Positions 22,623 through 30,715 of a stretch of DNA of 41,370 nucleotides are shown in pieces. Numbering within the stretch: the stretch's first letter is position 1; each line of letters begins with the position of its first letter. The DNA is taken from positions 1 through 41,370 of IMG/VR virus record IMGVR_UViG_3300036878_000043, one strand, 5' to 3'. The translations under genes and the position numbers were made by a program. The DNA is from a virus. The notes under the pieces are model-generated. The model was not told the origin of the DNA. It saw nothing but the letters and a program-made list of their open reading frames with translations, and ran no database searches.

Positions 22623-23684
22623 TTAGGTCCCGCAGAACATTATGAAATATAAAGCGTAGAACGGTCCGAGCTCCAACACGTGCGTGTGATCCGGGAGAGC
22701 CATCGCAGTGGGCGCGAATGCGCTACCCACGCCAGTGGGGGTACCGGCGAAAGAAGTGCGGCCACCGCCCGGCATTCCGCCACCTGAGAAGTAGAAAGAG
22801 GGCGAAGGAAATCCCGGAACACCGATCTGGCCGCTGCCGCCAGCGAAGTAGTCGAACGGGTGCGCGTGCGCTGGAAGCTCGGCCGTCGTCAGTGTGTATG
22901 GATTGAGGGTTGGTATGAGCGTCGGTGACTCGACGCCCGTCGTAACGGCAATGTCGCCATTCGCACCGAGGGCATACGTCAGGCCCGCTCCGACAACGAA
23001 CGAACCGCGCAGGTCGGGCGTGAGATTACCATTATAAGAACCGCCGTCACAGACGAACCAGCCTGCGGGCAGGTCGACCGGAGAGGCGTTCCACATCATG
23101 ATCATACCAACCGTGAAAGCATTCGACGGATCACCCAAACACACGATCGGGAGTCCGCCCGCCTGAGCGCGCGAGAGGCCATCCGTCGGGACGGTGATCT
23201 GGTTAGTCGTACCTCCGGTTACACCGCGGAGGGGGGTATTCACGATCTCAACGGCACTCTCGATACTGATGCCAGTGCTGAGTACGCCATTAGTGACAGT
23301 CTGCCCACCCAAGTTCATCGGGCCCGTCAGGACATCACCATCCTTTTCGTAGAGACCCGCCTGTTGCAGTGCAGTGAGTCGGATCTCCACGCGCGCGAGG
23401 TCCGCGGTGAACGAGGATGCGATGCTGCCCTCCTGGCCGCGGCCGCCGGCGGGGAACTGCGCCGAGACGGGGGCTACGGTGAGGAGGTCGGCCGAGCGAC
23501 TGGTGATAGCCACGTACTCGGTGTTGCCGCTCGTGTCCTGGATCGCCACGATGAAATATTCCGTGCCGCTGGGGCTCGGAAACAACGCGCCGAAGCCGGT
23601 CGCGACCTGGATCGTAGTCGCAGTTGCGTTGATCGATCCGGCGAGGACCGCGCTTGCGTCGTTGGTGTATTGTCGATTACCCAT
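22623..23684 (-). CDS. Tail fibre protein with phage tail-collar domain
   Basis: A 353-aa protein. The N-terminal ~75 residues are a compact beta domain (SINATATTIQVATGFGALFP). Residues ~90-110 are a helix. The C-terminal half contains the tail-collar signature: PAGWFVCDGGSYNG at ~206-219, TPDLRGSFVVGAG at ~222-234, and later ELPAHAHPFDYF and LPDHTHVLEL, the His-rich motifs of collar/short-tail-fibre trimers. Such proteins sit at the tail tip and often bind receptors. GGAG lies 7 nt before the ATG. It lies between the LamG/Fn3 appendage and the nozzle-like gene. Confidence 0.85.
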   Translation of the reverse strand: MGNRQYTNDASAVLAGSINATATTIQVATGFGALFPSPSGTEYFIVAIQDTSGNTEYVAITSRSADLLTVAPVSAQFPAGGRGQEGSIASSFTADLARVEIRLTALQQAGLYEKDGDVLTGPMNLGGQTVTNGVLSTGISIESAVEIVNTPLRGVTGGTTNQITVPTDGLSRAQAGGLPIVCLGDPSNAFTVGMIMMWNASPVDLPAGWFVCDGGSYNGNLTPDLRGSFVVGAGLTYALGANGDIAVTTGVESPTLIPTLNPYTLTTAELPAHAHPFDYFAGGSGQIGVPGFPSPSFYFSGGGMPGGGRTSFAGTPTGVGSAFAPTAMALPDHTHVLELGPFYALYFIMFCGT

Positions 23685-23698
23685 CTAATTTCTCCGGT

Positions 23699-26059
23699 TC
23701 ATGGGAACATATCTTCCACAAGGAAATTGATACTGAAAATTTCTTCCAGTGTCTCTGTCTGGATGTTGGTCGTGGTGGTGAACTGAACGGTGTACTCGAT
23801 GCCGTTCTGACCGCCGGAGGCCGTGTAGCCAAATATCAGCTGCGTCACCGGATCGATGACCACGTCGGTGATTACGAGCGGTGTGACGAGCGGGTTCGTC
23901 TGCGCCTGCGGGATGCCCTGGGCATTGATGCCGCTGACGGTCACGGTCTGGAGGAGCTCGCCGGGGACGACGAACTGCGTGAAGTCGACGCCGCGCTGGC
24001 GCACGTCGGTCGGCTCCTGTTTGTAACGGTTGATGATCAAGTTCGTTGCTCCTTCCAGAAAGGGCGTGCGCCCCGGCATGTAAGTGAATTCTACCAGGTT
24101 GAGCTGGCCACCGAAGTAACCACCGTAGATGACCTCATCGAAAATGCAATTCGGGAAGCCGACCACGGCCGCGGCAAAGGTCAGTGAGAGAATGTTCGAC
24201 CCCGGCGAGACCAGCAATGCATTCACGGGGTCATAGGCAAAGACCTCGTAGGTGTAGGTGCCGAGCGTCGCAACCGAGTCGGTGTAGGTCAGGACCGCTC
24301 CCACAGTGGCGAGGAGGGCACCATTCCGATAGATCCGGTAGCCCGAAGCGGGGGTAGCACCCCCGACAAGAATGGACTGCGTCCAGTTCAGCACGCTGAC
24401 GAGCGGGTGGGTTGGGTCGGGAAAGCTGCCGGAAAGGACCGGCGCACTGTACGTGTCGTACTCGAGCGTAATGGTGTTCGACTCAGCCGATTCGTCCGCG
24501 CTGCCGCTCCAGGCCGCCACGTTGTAGGTGTAGATGCCGGGGGCCGGCACGGTATCGGTATAAGTCAGCACCTGCCCGGTGGTGGTGAGCGATGCGCCAT
24601 TACGGTATATATGGTAGGCCGTTGCGTCAACCACGCCACCGCCGGGGGAAAGAGGGCCCGTCGGAGTATAGGGCCCCGAGTAGAGCGCCGCGGTCGAGAT
24701 GCGGATGTTCGACAGGTACACGCTGGCCGGAGTGCCGGGATGCTGACCGAAAATCCATGATGTATCTGTCATGGCGACGCGAGAGACGATATTTCCCGGC
24801 GATCCACTCGCGACGCCATTTATCCAAACCTGCAACACGTTGGAGGTACACGTGAACGCGAATGACACCCACGTAGCGTTTGGGACAGAGTTTACTGCGG
24901 ACTGAGCCGACGAGCCCGAAATAGTGCAGATCAACTTATAGCCGCCCGTGATCTGGTTGCACAGAATCTCGGCCTCATAGTTGTTCGTCCCTATGAGGTT
25001 GCCTTCGGCACCTACCATGCTCGCAGGCATGTAGAGCCAGCCTTCTATCGTGAAGTCTCCCGTGCTCAAGTCGAGCGGGCCGGCGCCCACAAGCGGAACG
25101 CTAACGTACTGGTTGCCGGCGCCGCTCGTGAAATCACCGCTTGTCGTCTCGAAACTCGGTGCCTCAGTGTTTGACTGCGTCGCCGCGTTGTGGTTCGTCA
25201 CCACAAACGCATTCTGGCTCGAGTCCACGAATGTCTGAGACGTGTTCGCGCCGGCCATCAGGAGCAGTAACTGCACCGCGTTGGGGGCCGACGGGAATGG
25301 GCCCACCGCCGGGGTGTAATTCGTGGTGTAGAGCGCCGAGTTGGAAATGCGGATCTCGTCCAGATTGAATGCTCCAGCGTAGGATGTCCCGCTCCCGTAA
25401 CCGAACCGCAAGCCACCTTGGGTGCCTTTAAGCGGCTTAGTCGCAGTGACGGGAATTCCGCCGATGCCATTGATGTAGAAGGTATAGACGCCACTAGCTC
25501 GAACCACCGCGCACTGATACCAGACGCCCTGAGTGAAAATTCCAACAGTCGGTGAAGTGACAGTTAGCTGGGAGTTGTCGTTGTAGTACTGAAGGAATTG
25601 CAGTGCGCCCGCGCCGCTACTAATGTCCCACGCAAAAGCAGTGGGAGTGGGTATCGGAGCATCCCCCATGATGTCGCCGCCCTGACTAGAACCGACATTA
25701 TACCGAATCGAAAACTCAAGGGTGAAGTCGACTCCAGCATTTAGGTCCAGGGGGCCGTCGGCGACGACCGGGCACGACAAATAACCTACGTTAGCGGCAT
25801 CGGTGGCCGCAATAAACAAAGATCCCGTACCGAACTCCGGATTGGAGGTACTGACGGTGACGCCACTCGCCGTCATCACGTTACCGCTACCCGAAGAATC
25901 CGGGAAACTCGTCGAGCCATTCGCTCCGTCGCAATGAAGTAGGAGCGCGGCGCTCACTGACACGCTACCAGTCGACTGGGTCCAGTCGAGGACTCCTTGG
26001 AGCGGCTGCGTGGCGGGCGCGGGAATTGAGCCGGAGAGTGTCGGTATCGAGTACGACAT
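23699..26059 (-). CDS. Large appendage protein with two LamG-like and Fn3-like domains
   Basis: A 786-aa structural protein. Two concanavalin/LamG-type jelly rolls lie at ~37-255 and ~262-468, each starting LLLH-CDGANGS or LLLLMAGANTS and ending NLDEIRISNSALYTTNYTP or LSNIRISTAALYSGPYTP. An Fn3-like domain is at ~539-627 (VLSGSFPDPTHPLVSVLNWT; GYRIYRNG; LTYTD; YTYEVFAYD). A second Fn3 appears split: its first strands are at 6-33 (TLSGSIPAPATQPLQGVLDW) and the rest at 479-533 (AYHIYRNGAS; LTYTD; YTYNVAAW). The last ~150 residues form a separate domain. LamG and Fn3 modules usually bind sugars or surfaces, so it is probably a receptor-binding or host-surface-binding appendage. Confidence 0.8.
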   Translation of the reverse strand: MSYSIPTLSGSIPAPATQPLQGVLDWTQSTGSVSVSAALLLHCDGANGSTSFPDSSGSGNVMTASGVTVSTSNPEFGTGSLFIAATDAANVGYLSCPVVADGPLDLNAGVDFTLEFSIRYNVGSSQGGDIMGDAPIPTPTAFAWDISSGAGALQFLQYYNDNSQLTVTSPTVGIFTQGVWYQCAVVRASGVYTFYINGIGGIPVTATKPLKGTQGGLRFGYGSGTSYAGAFNLDEIRISNSALYTTNYTPAVGPFPSAPNAVQLLLLMAGANTSQTFVDSSQNAFVVTNHNAATQSNTEAPSFETTSGDFTSGAGNQYVSVPLVGAGPLDLSTGDFTIEGWLYMPASMVGAEGNLIGTNNYEAEILCNQITGGYKLICTISGSSAQSAVNSVPNATWVSFAFTCTSNVLQVWINGVASGSPGNIVSRVAMTDTSWIFGQHPGTPASVYLSNIRISTAALYSGPYTPTGPLSPGGGVVDATAYHIYRNGASLTTTGQVLTYTDTVPAPGIYTYNVAAWSGSADESAESNTITLEYDTYSAPVLSGSFPDPTHPLVSVLNWTQSILVGGATPASGYRIYRNGALLATVGAVLTYTDSVATLGTYTYEVFAYDPVNALLVSPGSNILSLTFAAAVVGFPNCIFDEVIYGGYFGGQLNLVEFTYMPGRTPFLEGATNLIINRYKQEPTDVRQRGVDFTQFVVPGELLQTVTVSGINAQGIPQAQTNPLVTPLVITDVVIDPVTQLIFGYTASGGQNGIEYTVQFTTTTNIQTETLEEIFSINFLVEDMFP

Positions 26060-26061
26060 CT

Positions 26062-26475
26062 TTACAGCCTAGCCCAACCGCCATAGGTCAGGTTCGCATA
26101 GATGAAATACTGCAGGCCAGTGAGAACCTGCGGCATACCGGGGATGTCCGGCGTGTCGAGGAACAGAATCAATCTCGACGTCGAGGGGTTCCCGGTGTCC
26201 TCATAGAACAAGATGTATCCCGCGATGCCCGCACCGACCACGCCAAAGCTCGATGTGTCGCCATCGAGGAGTCCGTTGACCCCTGTCTTACCGGCGATGT
26301 AGGCCGTCGTCGCCAGGATCGCAGCGGCGGGGATCCCCGACAGATACGATTGCGTGAAGTCGGGCGTGTAGGCTGACGCGAGGATCGCGGCACGCACATT
26401 GGTGGTCGCCCAATTGAGCGTCGCCTGCGCGAAGCCCTGCCGTGCGAGCGGGTAGATCTGCGATCGAGAGGCCAT
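26062..26475 (-). CDS. Small virion protein of a widespread phage structural family
   Basis: A 137-aa protein from the ATG at 26475, which shares one base with the upstream TAA (TAATG). It follows the pattern of a common phage structural protein family: an N-terminal helix ending in ARQGFAQATLNW, then VRAAILASAYTPDF, YLSGIP, a GVNGLLDGDTSSFGVV segment, a bulge with LFYEDTGNPSTSRLILFLD, and a C-terminal strand pair. In other phages such proteins sit next to tail fibre or adaptor genes and are found in virions, but the exact role is not settled. Upstream in-frame codons overlap the tail-protein gene and look spurious. Confidence 0.72.
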   Translation of the reverse strand: MASRSQIYPLARQGFAQATLNWATTNVRAAILASAYTPDFTQSYLSGIPAAAILATTAYIAGKTGVNGLLDGDTSSFGVVGAGIAGYILFYEDTGNPSTSRLILFLDTPDIPGMPQVLTGLQYFIYANLTYGGWARL

Positions 26476-27185
26476 TACCGCACTCCTCCGCTGAAGTTGC
26501 CATTGCGGCCGTTGCCGAAGTAGGGAAAATGCCAAGAGGCACCACCAGCGAAGCCCTTCTTTGCCTTCCCCGCGTAGACGCCGATGTCCTTGCGGAAGCG
26601 GGTCTCGAAGTAGGCGGCGAGCGTCGGGTTCGAGTACGGCTTGGCCGGCTGGTTCAAAAGACGATATAGCACGCCATTGAGGATGGCTTCATAGAAATCC
26701 GTCACGCAGATTTTCGGCACCTGGGTGACACTCATCTTCGGGCGTAACGCACAGTTGACTACGAGGTTCTGTGGCACGCTGGTGATGTTCGGGATCGGGT
26801 AGACCGCAACGATGTCCGGCCGCGGTAGCCAATACCCTCCAGGGGTATCCGAGAACGGTTGGCCATTCTGTGAAGGCGGCGGGGCTGCAGTTAACGGCTG
26901 AATGGGAGCTCCGTTGACAGCGGCCCAAATTACACCGACCACGTCGGTCGTCGAGTTGAAGGGGGAGAGCATGTAGGTCTGCTGATTGGTCACGAGCGTG
27001 ATGGGACCAATCTCCGCGCGCCACGCCCAGGACTGTTCGAAGAACTCGCGGATAGCGAGGATGAGCTGCCGCTTGAAAACGCTGCGGTGGACGCCAGGGC
27101 ACCACGGAGTGACGTCCTGCAGCCAGATGTTGATGTTGGCCTGTCCCTCGGCGCCGGAGGCTACAACGTCGGCGTAGTTGCTCAT
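26475..27185 (-). CDS. Head-tail connector / tail tubular protein A-like
   Basis: A 236-aa protein starting ATG at 27185, overlapping the upstream stop (ATGA). The first part is helical (DVTPWCPGVHRSVFKRQLIL, then AIREFFEQSWAW). The middle is beta-rich with a substrate-like pocket region (YWLPRPDIVAVYPIPNITSV), followed by a conserved-looking VTDFYEAILNGVLYRLLNQP helix and a Gly/Asn-rich tail. Order (coat, adaptor, this, then tail and fibre genes) and size match the gatekeeper/tail tube protein of podoviruses. The assignment is mostly contextual. Confidence 0.68.
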   Translation of the reverse strand: MSNYADVVASGAEGQANINIWLQDVTPWCPGVHRSVFKRQLILAIREFFEQSWAWRAEIGPITLVTNQQTYMLSPFNSTTDVVGVIWAAVNGAPIQPLTAAPPPSQNGQPFSDTPGGYWLPRPDIVAVYPIPNITSVPQNLVVNCALRPKMSVTQVPKICVTDFYEAILNGVLYRLLNQPAKPYSNPTLAAYFETRFRKDIGVYAGKAKKGFAGGASWHFPYFGNGRNGNFSGGVR

Positions 27186-27607
27186 AGCGAGGTCACCTGT
27201 CCCTTAAAGTAGGTGCGGAAAGCGGTCGAGCGGCTGTCATCGCTGAACTCGTCGTCGATCGCCTCGACGGTGCCAATTACCCAGTTCACGAGCGGATCGT
27301 AGAACATCATGGGCAACTCGAACGTGGTGGTCCAGGTGATGGCTGGGAGCGGGACCGGGGGGAGTGGCGGCACCGGTGGCGGGACCGTCGGGATCGCAAT
27401 ATAGGGGACGTCGAAGTCCGACGTGGTTGGATCCCAGAAATCATAGAAGGCATCGGGCCGAAGACGGTAAAGCTCCTGCAGGCCGCGATTGAAGATATTG
27501 AGGAGCGTCTGATCTGGGTACCGCTGGAGGGTGGGGTCAGTGCTCGTATCCTGGAGAATCTCGCGAGCTTCGGCCAGGAGGTCCTGGTAGGTAAGAATCG
27601 TGCTCAC
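27182..27607 (-). CDS. Head-tail adaptor protein
   Basis: A 141-aa protein with a GTG start at 27607, preceded by GGAG at 6 nt. It has two N-terminal helices (LTYQDLLAEAREILQD; LLNIFNRGLQELYRLRPDAF), a proline-rich loop (PTVPPPVPPLPPVPLP) and C-terminal helices (FYDPLVNWVIGTVEAID; STAFRTYFKGQV). This is the pattern of the phage adaptor family that binds beneath the portal. It follows the major capsid gene after a strong hairpin and overlaps the next connector gene (ATGA). Confidence 0.78.
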   Translation of the reverse strand: MSTILTYQDLLAEAREILQDTSTDPTLQRYPDQTLLNIFNRGLQELYRLRPDAFYDFWDPTTSDFDVPYIAIPTVPPPVPPLPPVPLPAITWTTTFELPMMFYDPLVNWVIGTVEAIDDEFSDDSRSTAFRTYFKGQVTSL

Positions 27608-27627
27608 GTTGCTCTCCGGTGTGGATG

Positions 27628-27654
27628 CCCCTCTGGCGCAATGGGCCAGAGGGG
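27628..27654 (-). terminator. Strong hairpin after the major capsid gene (terminator or attenuator)
   Basis: A perfect 10-bp stem, CCCCTCTGGC / GCCAGAGGGG, with a 7-nt loop lies in the 63-nt gap between the coat stop and the adaptor start. Read on the minus strand it has no U-run after it, so it is not a textbook rho-independent terminator. Partial termination, or protection of the coat mRNA from 3' decay, is the likely effect, because the adaptor gene has no obvious promoter of its own. Confidence 0.6.
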
Positions 27655-27670
27655 ACTTGTCACATCACTC

Positions 27671-28648
27671 TTACGCGTTCAGACCGTTGATGGCCCAGGC
27701 GCGACCCATCGCAACCGCAGTGACGACCTTGAAGCCGTACACCTGCAAGCCACGAACCAGGTTGGAGAACGAACGCTCCGAGCGGATCGTTTCCATCTTG
27801 GTGAACTGGGCAGCGAACGTCAGCGCCGCGGGGACGCCGAAGAAGATCGAGTACGCGGTACCGCTCGTGTCGCCCGTGGGCAACAGGTTGCTGTAGTACA
27901 GCGTGAAACGATCGATCTCACCCAGCCGGCCATTCCGGAGGATCGAGGTCATGTCGCCGGCGATCGACGCATTCCGCAAGTCGGACTGCTTGATCAACGA
28001 CGCCATCCACGACGGAATCACCATCCAACGACCCGACTCCGGGATGTTGGCTTCGTCCAGAACCTGACCCGCTTGGGTGATGAAGTTCAGAACGTAGGTG
28101 TTGGCAGTCGCGGGGTTGCTCGAAACCGTGATCGGCGCGGCAGTCGTGCCGAGGTTGATCGCGGCGGTGATCGCACCGGCAGTCGCTCCGTAGTTCGTGC
28201 TGGCAATGTCGGTCGTGGTGCTGAGGTAGCTCAACACGCTCGTGTCGACGGCGATCTTCATCTGCTCTGCGGCATCCTGCGCCCAGATGTTCATGAGATC
28301 GATGTCCGACTGCACTTCCATCACGTCGTCGAGAGCGACGTTGAAGTACTTGCCGTTGTTGATCTGCAGAACGACCAGGTTGCTGGACGGACGCTGAACC
28401 GAAAGGTCTTGGTCGACCTGGTAGTCAGAAATCACGATCGTCGGACGCGTGCGGATGTTGACCGTGTCGCCGAAGTTCTTGATCTCACCCTCATAGTCGG
28501 TGTTCGAAATCGCGGCCAGCACAGTTGCGGCGTAGAACTTCTCGACCAACTTTCCCGACCAAATCTGCGGGATAAAAATACCGCTATAGGCCGGGTTCGG
28601 GTTTTGGCCAACCCAAGGGGCGGCTGAAACCGGATATACAGTGCTCAT
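27671..28648 (-). CDS. Major capsid protein
   Basis: A 325-aa coat protein of HK97-fold type, judged by composition and order. It starts with a Pro/Ala-rich arm (VYPVSAAPWVGQNPNPAYSG), then helices (WSGKLVEKFYAATVLAAI), and an E-loop-like strand with GDTVNIRTRPTIVISDY followed by VDQDLSVQRPS. The spine helix region is DVMEVQSDIDLMNIWAQDAA. The C-terminal half contains typical A-domain strands (YVLNFITQAGQVLDEANIP; RWMVIPSWMASLIKQSDLRN). AGGAG lies 9 nt before the ATG. The gene follows the scaffold gene and is followed by a hairpin. No separate head protease is visible. Confidence 0.88.
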   Translation of the reverse strand: MSTVYPVSAAPWVGQNPNPAYSGIFIPQIWSGKLVEKFYAATVLAAISNTDYEGEIKNFGDTVNIRTRPTIVISDYQVDQDLSVQRPSSNLVVLQINNGKYFNVALDDVMEVQSDIDLMNIWAQDAAEQMKIAVDTSVLSYLSTTTDIASTNYGATAGAITAAINLGTTAAPITVSSNPATANTYVLNFITQAGQVLDEANIPESGRWMVIPSWMASLIKQSDLRNASIAGDMTSILRNGRLGEIDRFTLYYSNLLPTGDTSGTAYSIFFGVPAALTFAAQFTKMETIRSERSFSNLVRGLQVYGFKVVTAVAMGRAWAINGLNA

Positions 28649-28677
28649 TTTAGGAAACTCCTATCACAAAAATCTTG

Positions 28678-29841
28678 TTACGGACGTAACCGGCCCTGCT
28701 TCTGCGCGTTGAAGATGTCTCGTTCGATCGCCTGCTTGTCGGCCTCTCGGCCTCGGTAAGCGCCCTTTCGAACATCCTCGTAAAACGTCGCGATCTCAGA
28801 CCGGGTGTAGACCCGTTGTTGACCAGACTCGTTAGGAGTGCCTGCCGCTTGCGGACCACCGACTCCGGTGCCCGGCGCTGCCAGGGATGCGAGGCTCACA
28901 TTCGGTGTAGCGGCAGGATTTGTGCCCTGCGCTGCCGGCTGCGGCTGCTGCCCACTGGGAGCTACGGCTGCGTGTTCTTTCGTAAAGCCTGTAAAGAATG
29001 CTGCGACTCGGGTGACGTCGCCGCTTCCGTACGCTTGAGCCAGCATAGCACCGCGTTTGGCCCCTGCATAGGGGTCTTGCGCGTCAAGCCATGCGTGGAA
29101 TTCTGGCGAGTTGTTCACACTCTCCCAACCCTCCGCCAAATCGTCGAGGCCGTTGCACATCCTTTCATGGGCAACTTCCGAAGCCGTCCGAGCCTGGTTT
29201 TCCGCGTTTTGCTGAACGGCCGGAGCTAGGTTCTGGACGGTCTGCGCGACGGGGCGGAACCGTTCTTCGAGGGAGTGAACTTGGGGAGCGACCACTTCTT
29301 GGGCGGCGCGCTTCACAAAATCGTAGAGGTCAGCGCCGAATTCCGTCACCTCTTTAGGTGTTACGAGACTCGGTGCGGGAGCGGGCTGGCCAAGCCGAGG
29401 CGCTTGCGCCTGCTGACCGAGGCCCGCGAGAAGTGCCTGCGTTGATGCCAGCTGATTCTGCATCGCTTGGAGCTGGAAACCCTGCTCCTTGAGCTGCTGC
29501 TGGTAGCGCGGCACTTCGGCGTTGTACTTGCCCTGCAGGACCTTGTAGCGCTGCTCCGCGGCAGGATCTTCCTGTGGCGCGGGAGCCGGCGCTGCGGGCG
29601 CGGGGGCCGCGGCGGCCTGGGGCTGGAACCCAGGGGTACCTAGTCCTGGCACGCCGGGACCGGCGGGCTGGGGCTGGAAACCTTTGGGCATTGGGGGTTG
29701 CGCTTGCGCGACGGGCGGGAGTTGAATGCTGCTTGCCTGAGCATTCATATCCTCGAAAGTCATCGTGCCGGCTCTCGCCTTGGCGGCGAGTTGATTAGCT
29801 AATTCCGCCTGTTGGCGAACTCGATCTGGTAGAGCGGACAT
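28678..29841 (-). CDS. Scaffolding protein
   Basis: A 387-aa protein with a helical N-terminus (RVRQQAELANQLAAKARAG), a Pro/Ala/Gln-rich linker (~45-90), a coiled coil at ~95-140 (VLQGKYNAEVPRYQQQLKEQ), another Pro-rich stretch, and a basic C-terminal helix that ends RDIFNAQKQGRLRP. Highly charged, helical, lacking cysteine-rich or enzymatic motifs, and placed immediately before the coat gene, it fits a podovirus scaffold that binds coat protein through its C-terminal helix and leaves the mature head. It overlaps the end of the 100-aa gene by 47 nt. Confidence 0.8.
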   Translation of the reverse strand: MSALPDRVRQQAELANQLAAKARAGTMTFEDMNAQASSIQLPPVAQAQPPMPKGFQPQPAGPGVPGLGTPGFQPQAAAAPAPAAPAPAPQEDPAAEQRYKVLQGKYNAEVPRYQQQLKEQGFQLQAMQNQLASTQALLAGLGQQAQAPRLGQPAPAPSLVTPKEVTEFGADLYDFVKRAAQEVVAPQVHSLEERFRPVAQTVQNLAPAVQQNAENQARTASEVAHERMCNGLDDLAEGWESVNNSPEFHAWLDAQDPYAGAKRGAMLAQAYGSGDVTRVAAFFTGFTKEHAAVAPSGQQPQPAAQGTNPAATPNVSLASLAAPGTGVGGPQAAGTPNESGQQRVYTRSEIATFYEDVRKGAYRGREADKQAIERDIFNAQKQGRLRP

Positions 29842-30097
29842 GGCCGTCTTCTCCTTGGTTGTGTGATTGTGATGCTTCTACTTTCGACAGGAAACTATCA
29901 GCTTGGCCGACAGCCGCGAGGATGCTCTGCGCTTCCTCTGCTTTGCCTTGCAACGGCCCGATAGCGTCACCTCGGGCCTTCACAAGATTCAGCATGGCTT
30001 CGATGCCGTCTTGATTGATTCCTTCCAAAAATCTCTGGAACGCAGGGTAAGGTCTTAGCTTACATATTGCGTCCGCCAGGTCAACGGTGAGCTTCAC
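29795..30097 (-). CDS. Small helical protein upstream of the scaffold
   Basis: A 100-aa protein whose ATG at 30097 overlaps the stop of the previous gene (ATGA). It is helical and charged: LTVDLADAICKLRPYPAFQR, then INQDGIEAMLNLVKARGD and AEEAQSILAAVGQADSFLS, ending in a Ser/Arg-rich tail. The last 47 nt overlap the scaffold gene in another frame, so the tail may have little constraint. It resembles small phage proteins that precede scaffold genes and might be a scaffold or portal accessory protein. No function is recognised. Confidence 0.65.
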   Translation of the reverse strand: MKLTVDLADAICKLRPYPAFQRFLEGINQDGIEAMLNLVKARGDAIGPLQGKAEEAQSILAAVGQADSFLSKVEASQSHNQGEDGHVRSTRSSSPTGGIS

Positions 30098-30447
30098 TTC
30101 GTGAAACCACCCTTGTTGCCCGAGAACACCTTGTTGCCGCGACCAGCAATATACTTGCCGCCTTCGCCGCCGCCAGTGCCCTTGGACAAATCGATCGGAC
30201 GATCCTTATTGCCCTTGGTGTCACCCAAGAACGGACCGCTCGCGCTGAACGGATGGCTCTCGCCCTTTCCGCCCGGTGAACTGCCAGTCAAGTCAATGTT
30301 CCGATCGGCATTGCCGGCGCCCGGACCATAGAACTTGCTCTTGCCCGGACTCGCCGCGTGGGTGTCCGTTTCCTGCTTCGGAGGAGACTTCAGGTTTTCA
30401 CCCTTGTCTTTTTCCCTCTCGGCGCCAACTACTGCATCTTTCGCCAT
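30094..30447 (-). CDS. Small disordered protein, 117 aa
   Basis: A 117-aa, Gly/Lys/Ser/Asp-rich, almost certainly disordered protein with the phrases KSKFYGPGAGNADRNIDLTG and GDTKGNKDRPIDLSKGTGGG, which look like two imperfect copies of a (N/D)R-x-IDL(T/S) motif. An AGGAG lies a few nt before the ATG at 30447, and the stop overlaps the next ATG. It belongs to the small-gene cluster between portal and scaffold. The two copies of the IDL motif may be docking sites for a folded partner, but that is speculation. Confidence 0.65.
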   Translation of the reverse strand: MAKDAVVGAEREKDKGENLKSPPKQETDTHAASPGKSKFYGPGAGNADRNIDLTGSSPGGKGESHPFSASGPFLGDTKGNKDRPIDLSKGTGGGEGGKYIAGRGNKVFSGNKGGFTK

Positions 30448-30460
30448 TTCGCTCTCCTAG

Positions 30461-30715
30461 TTAAACGATCTTCTTACCGCCCTTCGCTTTCTCGGGCCGA
30501 TCGTTCTCGGTCGAGGACTTCAGGCCCAAATCGGACATCAACTGATCTGCATCCTCAGCGCCATTCTTGGACTTGTCGCTGTGGATCTTCTTCGCTATGG
30601 ACGAAGTACGGCCATAACCCATCTGATTCTTCAGCTTGTCTTCCCAGGTCGGCTCCGGATCGCCGCCGGTAAATTCGTTGACGAGCTTCTTCGCGCCGGT
30701 ATGTTTCTTGATCAT
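30461..30715 (-). CDS. Small basic protein, 84 aa
   Basis: An 84-aa, Lys/Asp/Asn-rich protein (MIKKHTGAKKLVNEF; WEDKLKNQMGYG; SSIAKKIHSDKSKN; ending KAKGGKKIV). Its ATG at 30715 overlaps the stop of the previous gene (ATGA). The MIKKH start is similar to the MLKKH start of the neighbouring 141-aa protein. The high charge suggests a flexible nucleic-acid or virion-interior protein. I do not recognise a family. Confidence 0.65.
   Translation of the reverse strand: MIKKHTGAKKLVNEFTGGDPEPTWEDKLKNQMGYGRTSSIAKKIHSDKSKNGAEDADQLMSDLGLKSSTENDRPEKAKGGKKIV

Noticed and set aside
27641-28627. Plus-strand open frame (328 codons) opposite the coat gene
   Set aside because: Arg/Val/His-rich antisense translation of a highly structured coding gene; no start signal or family.
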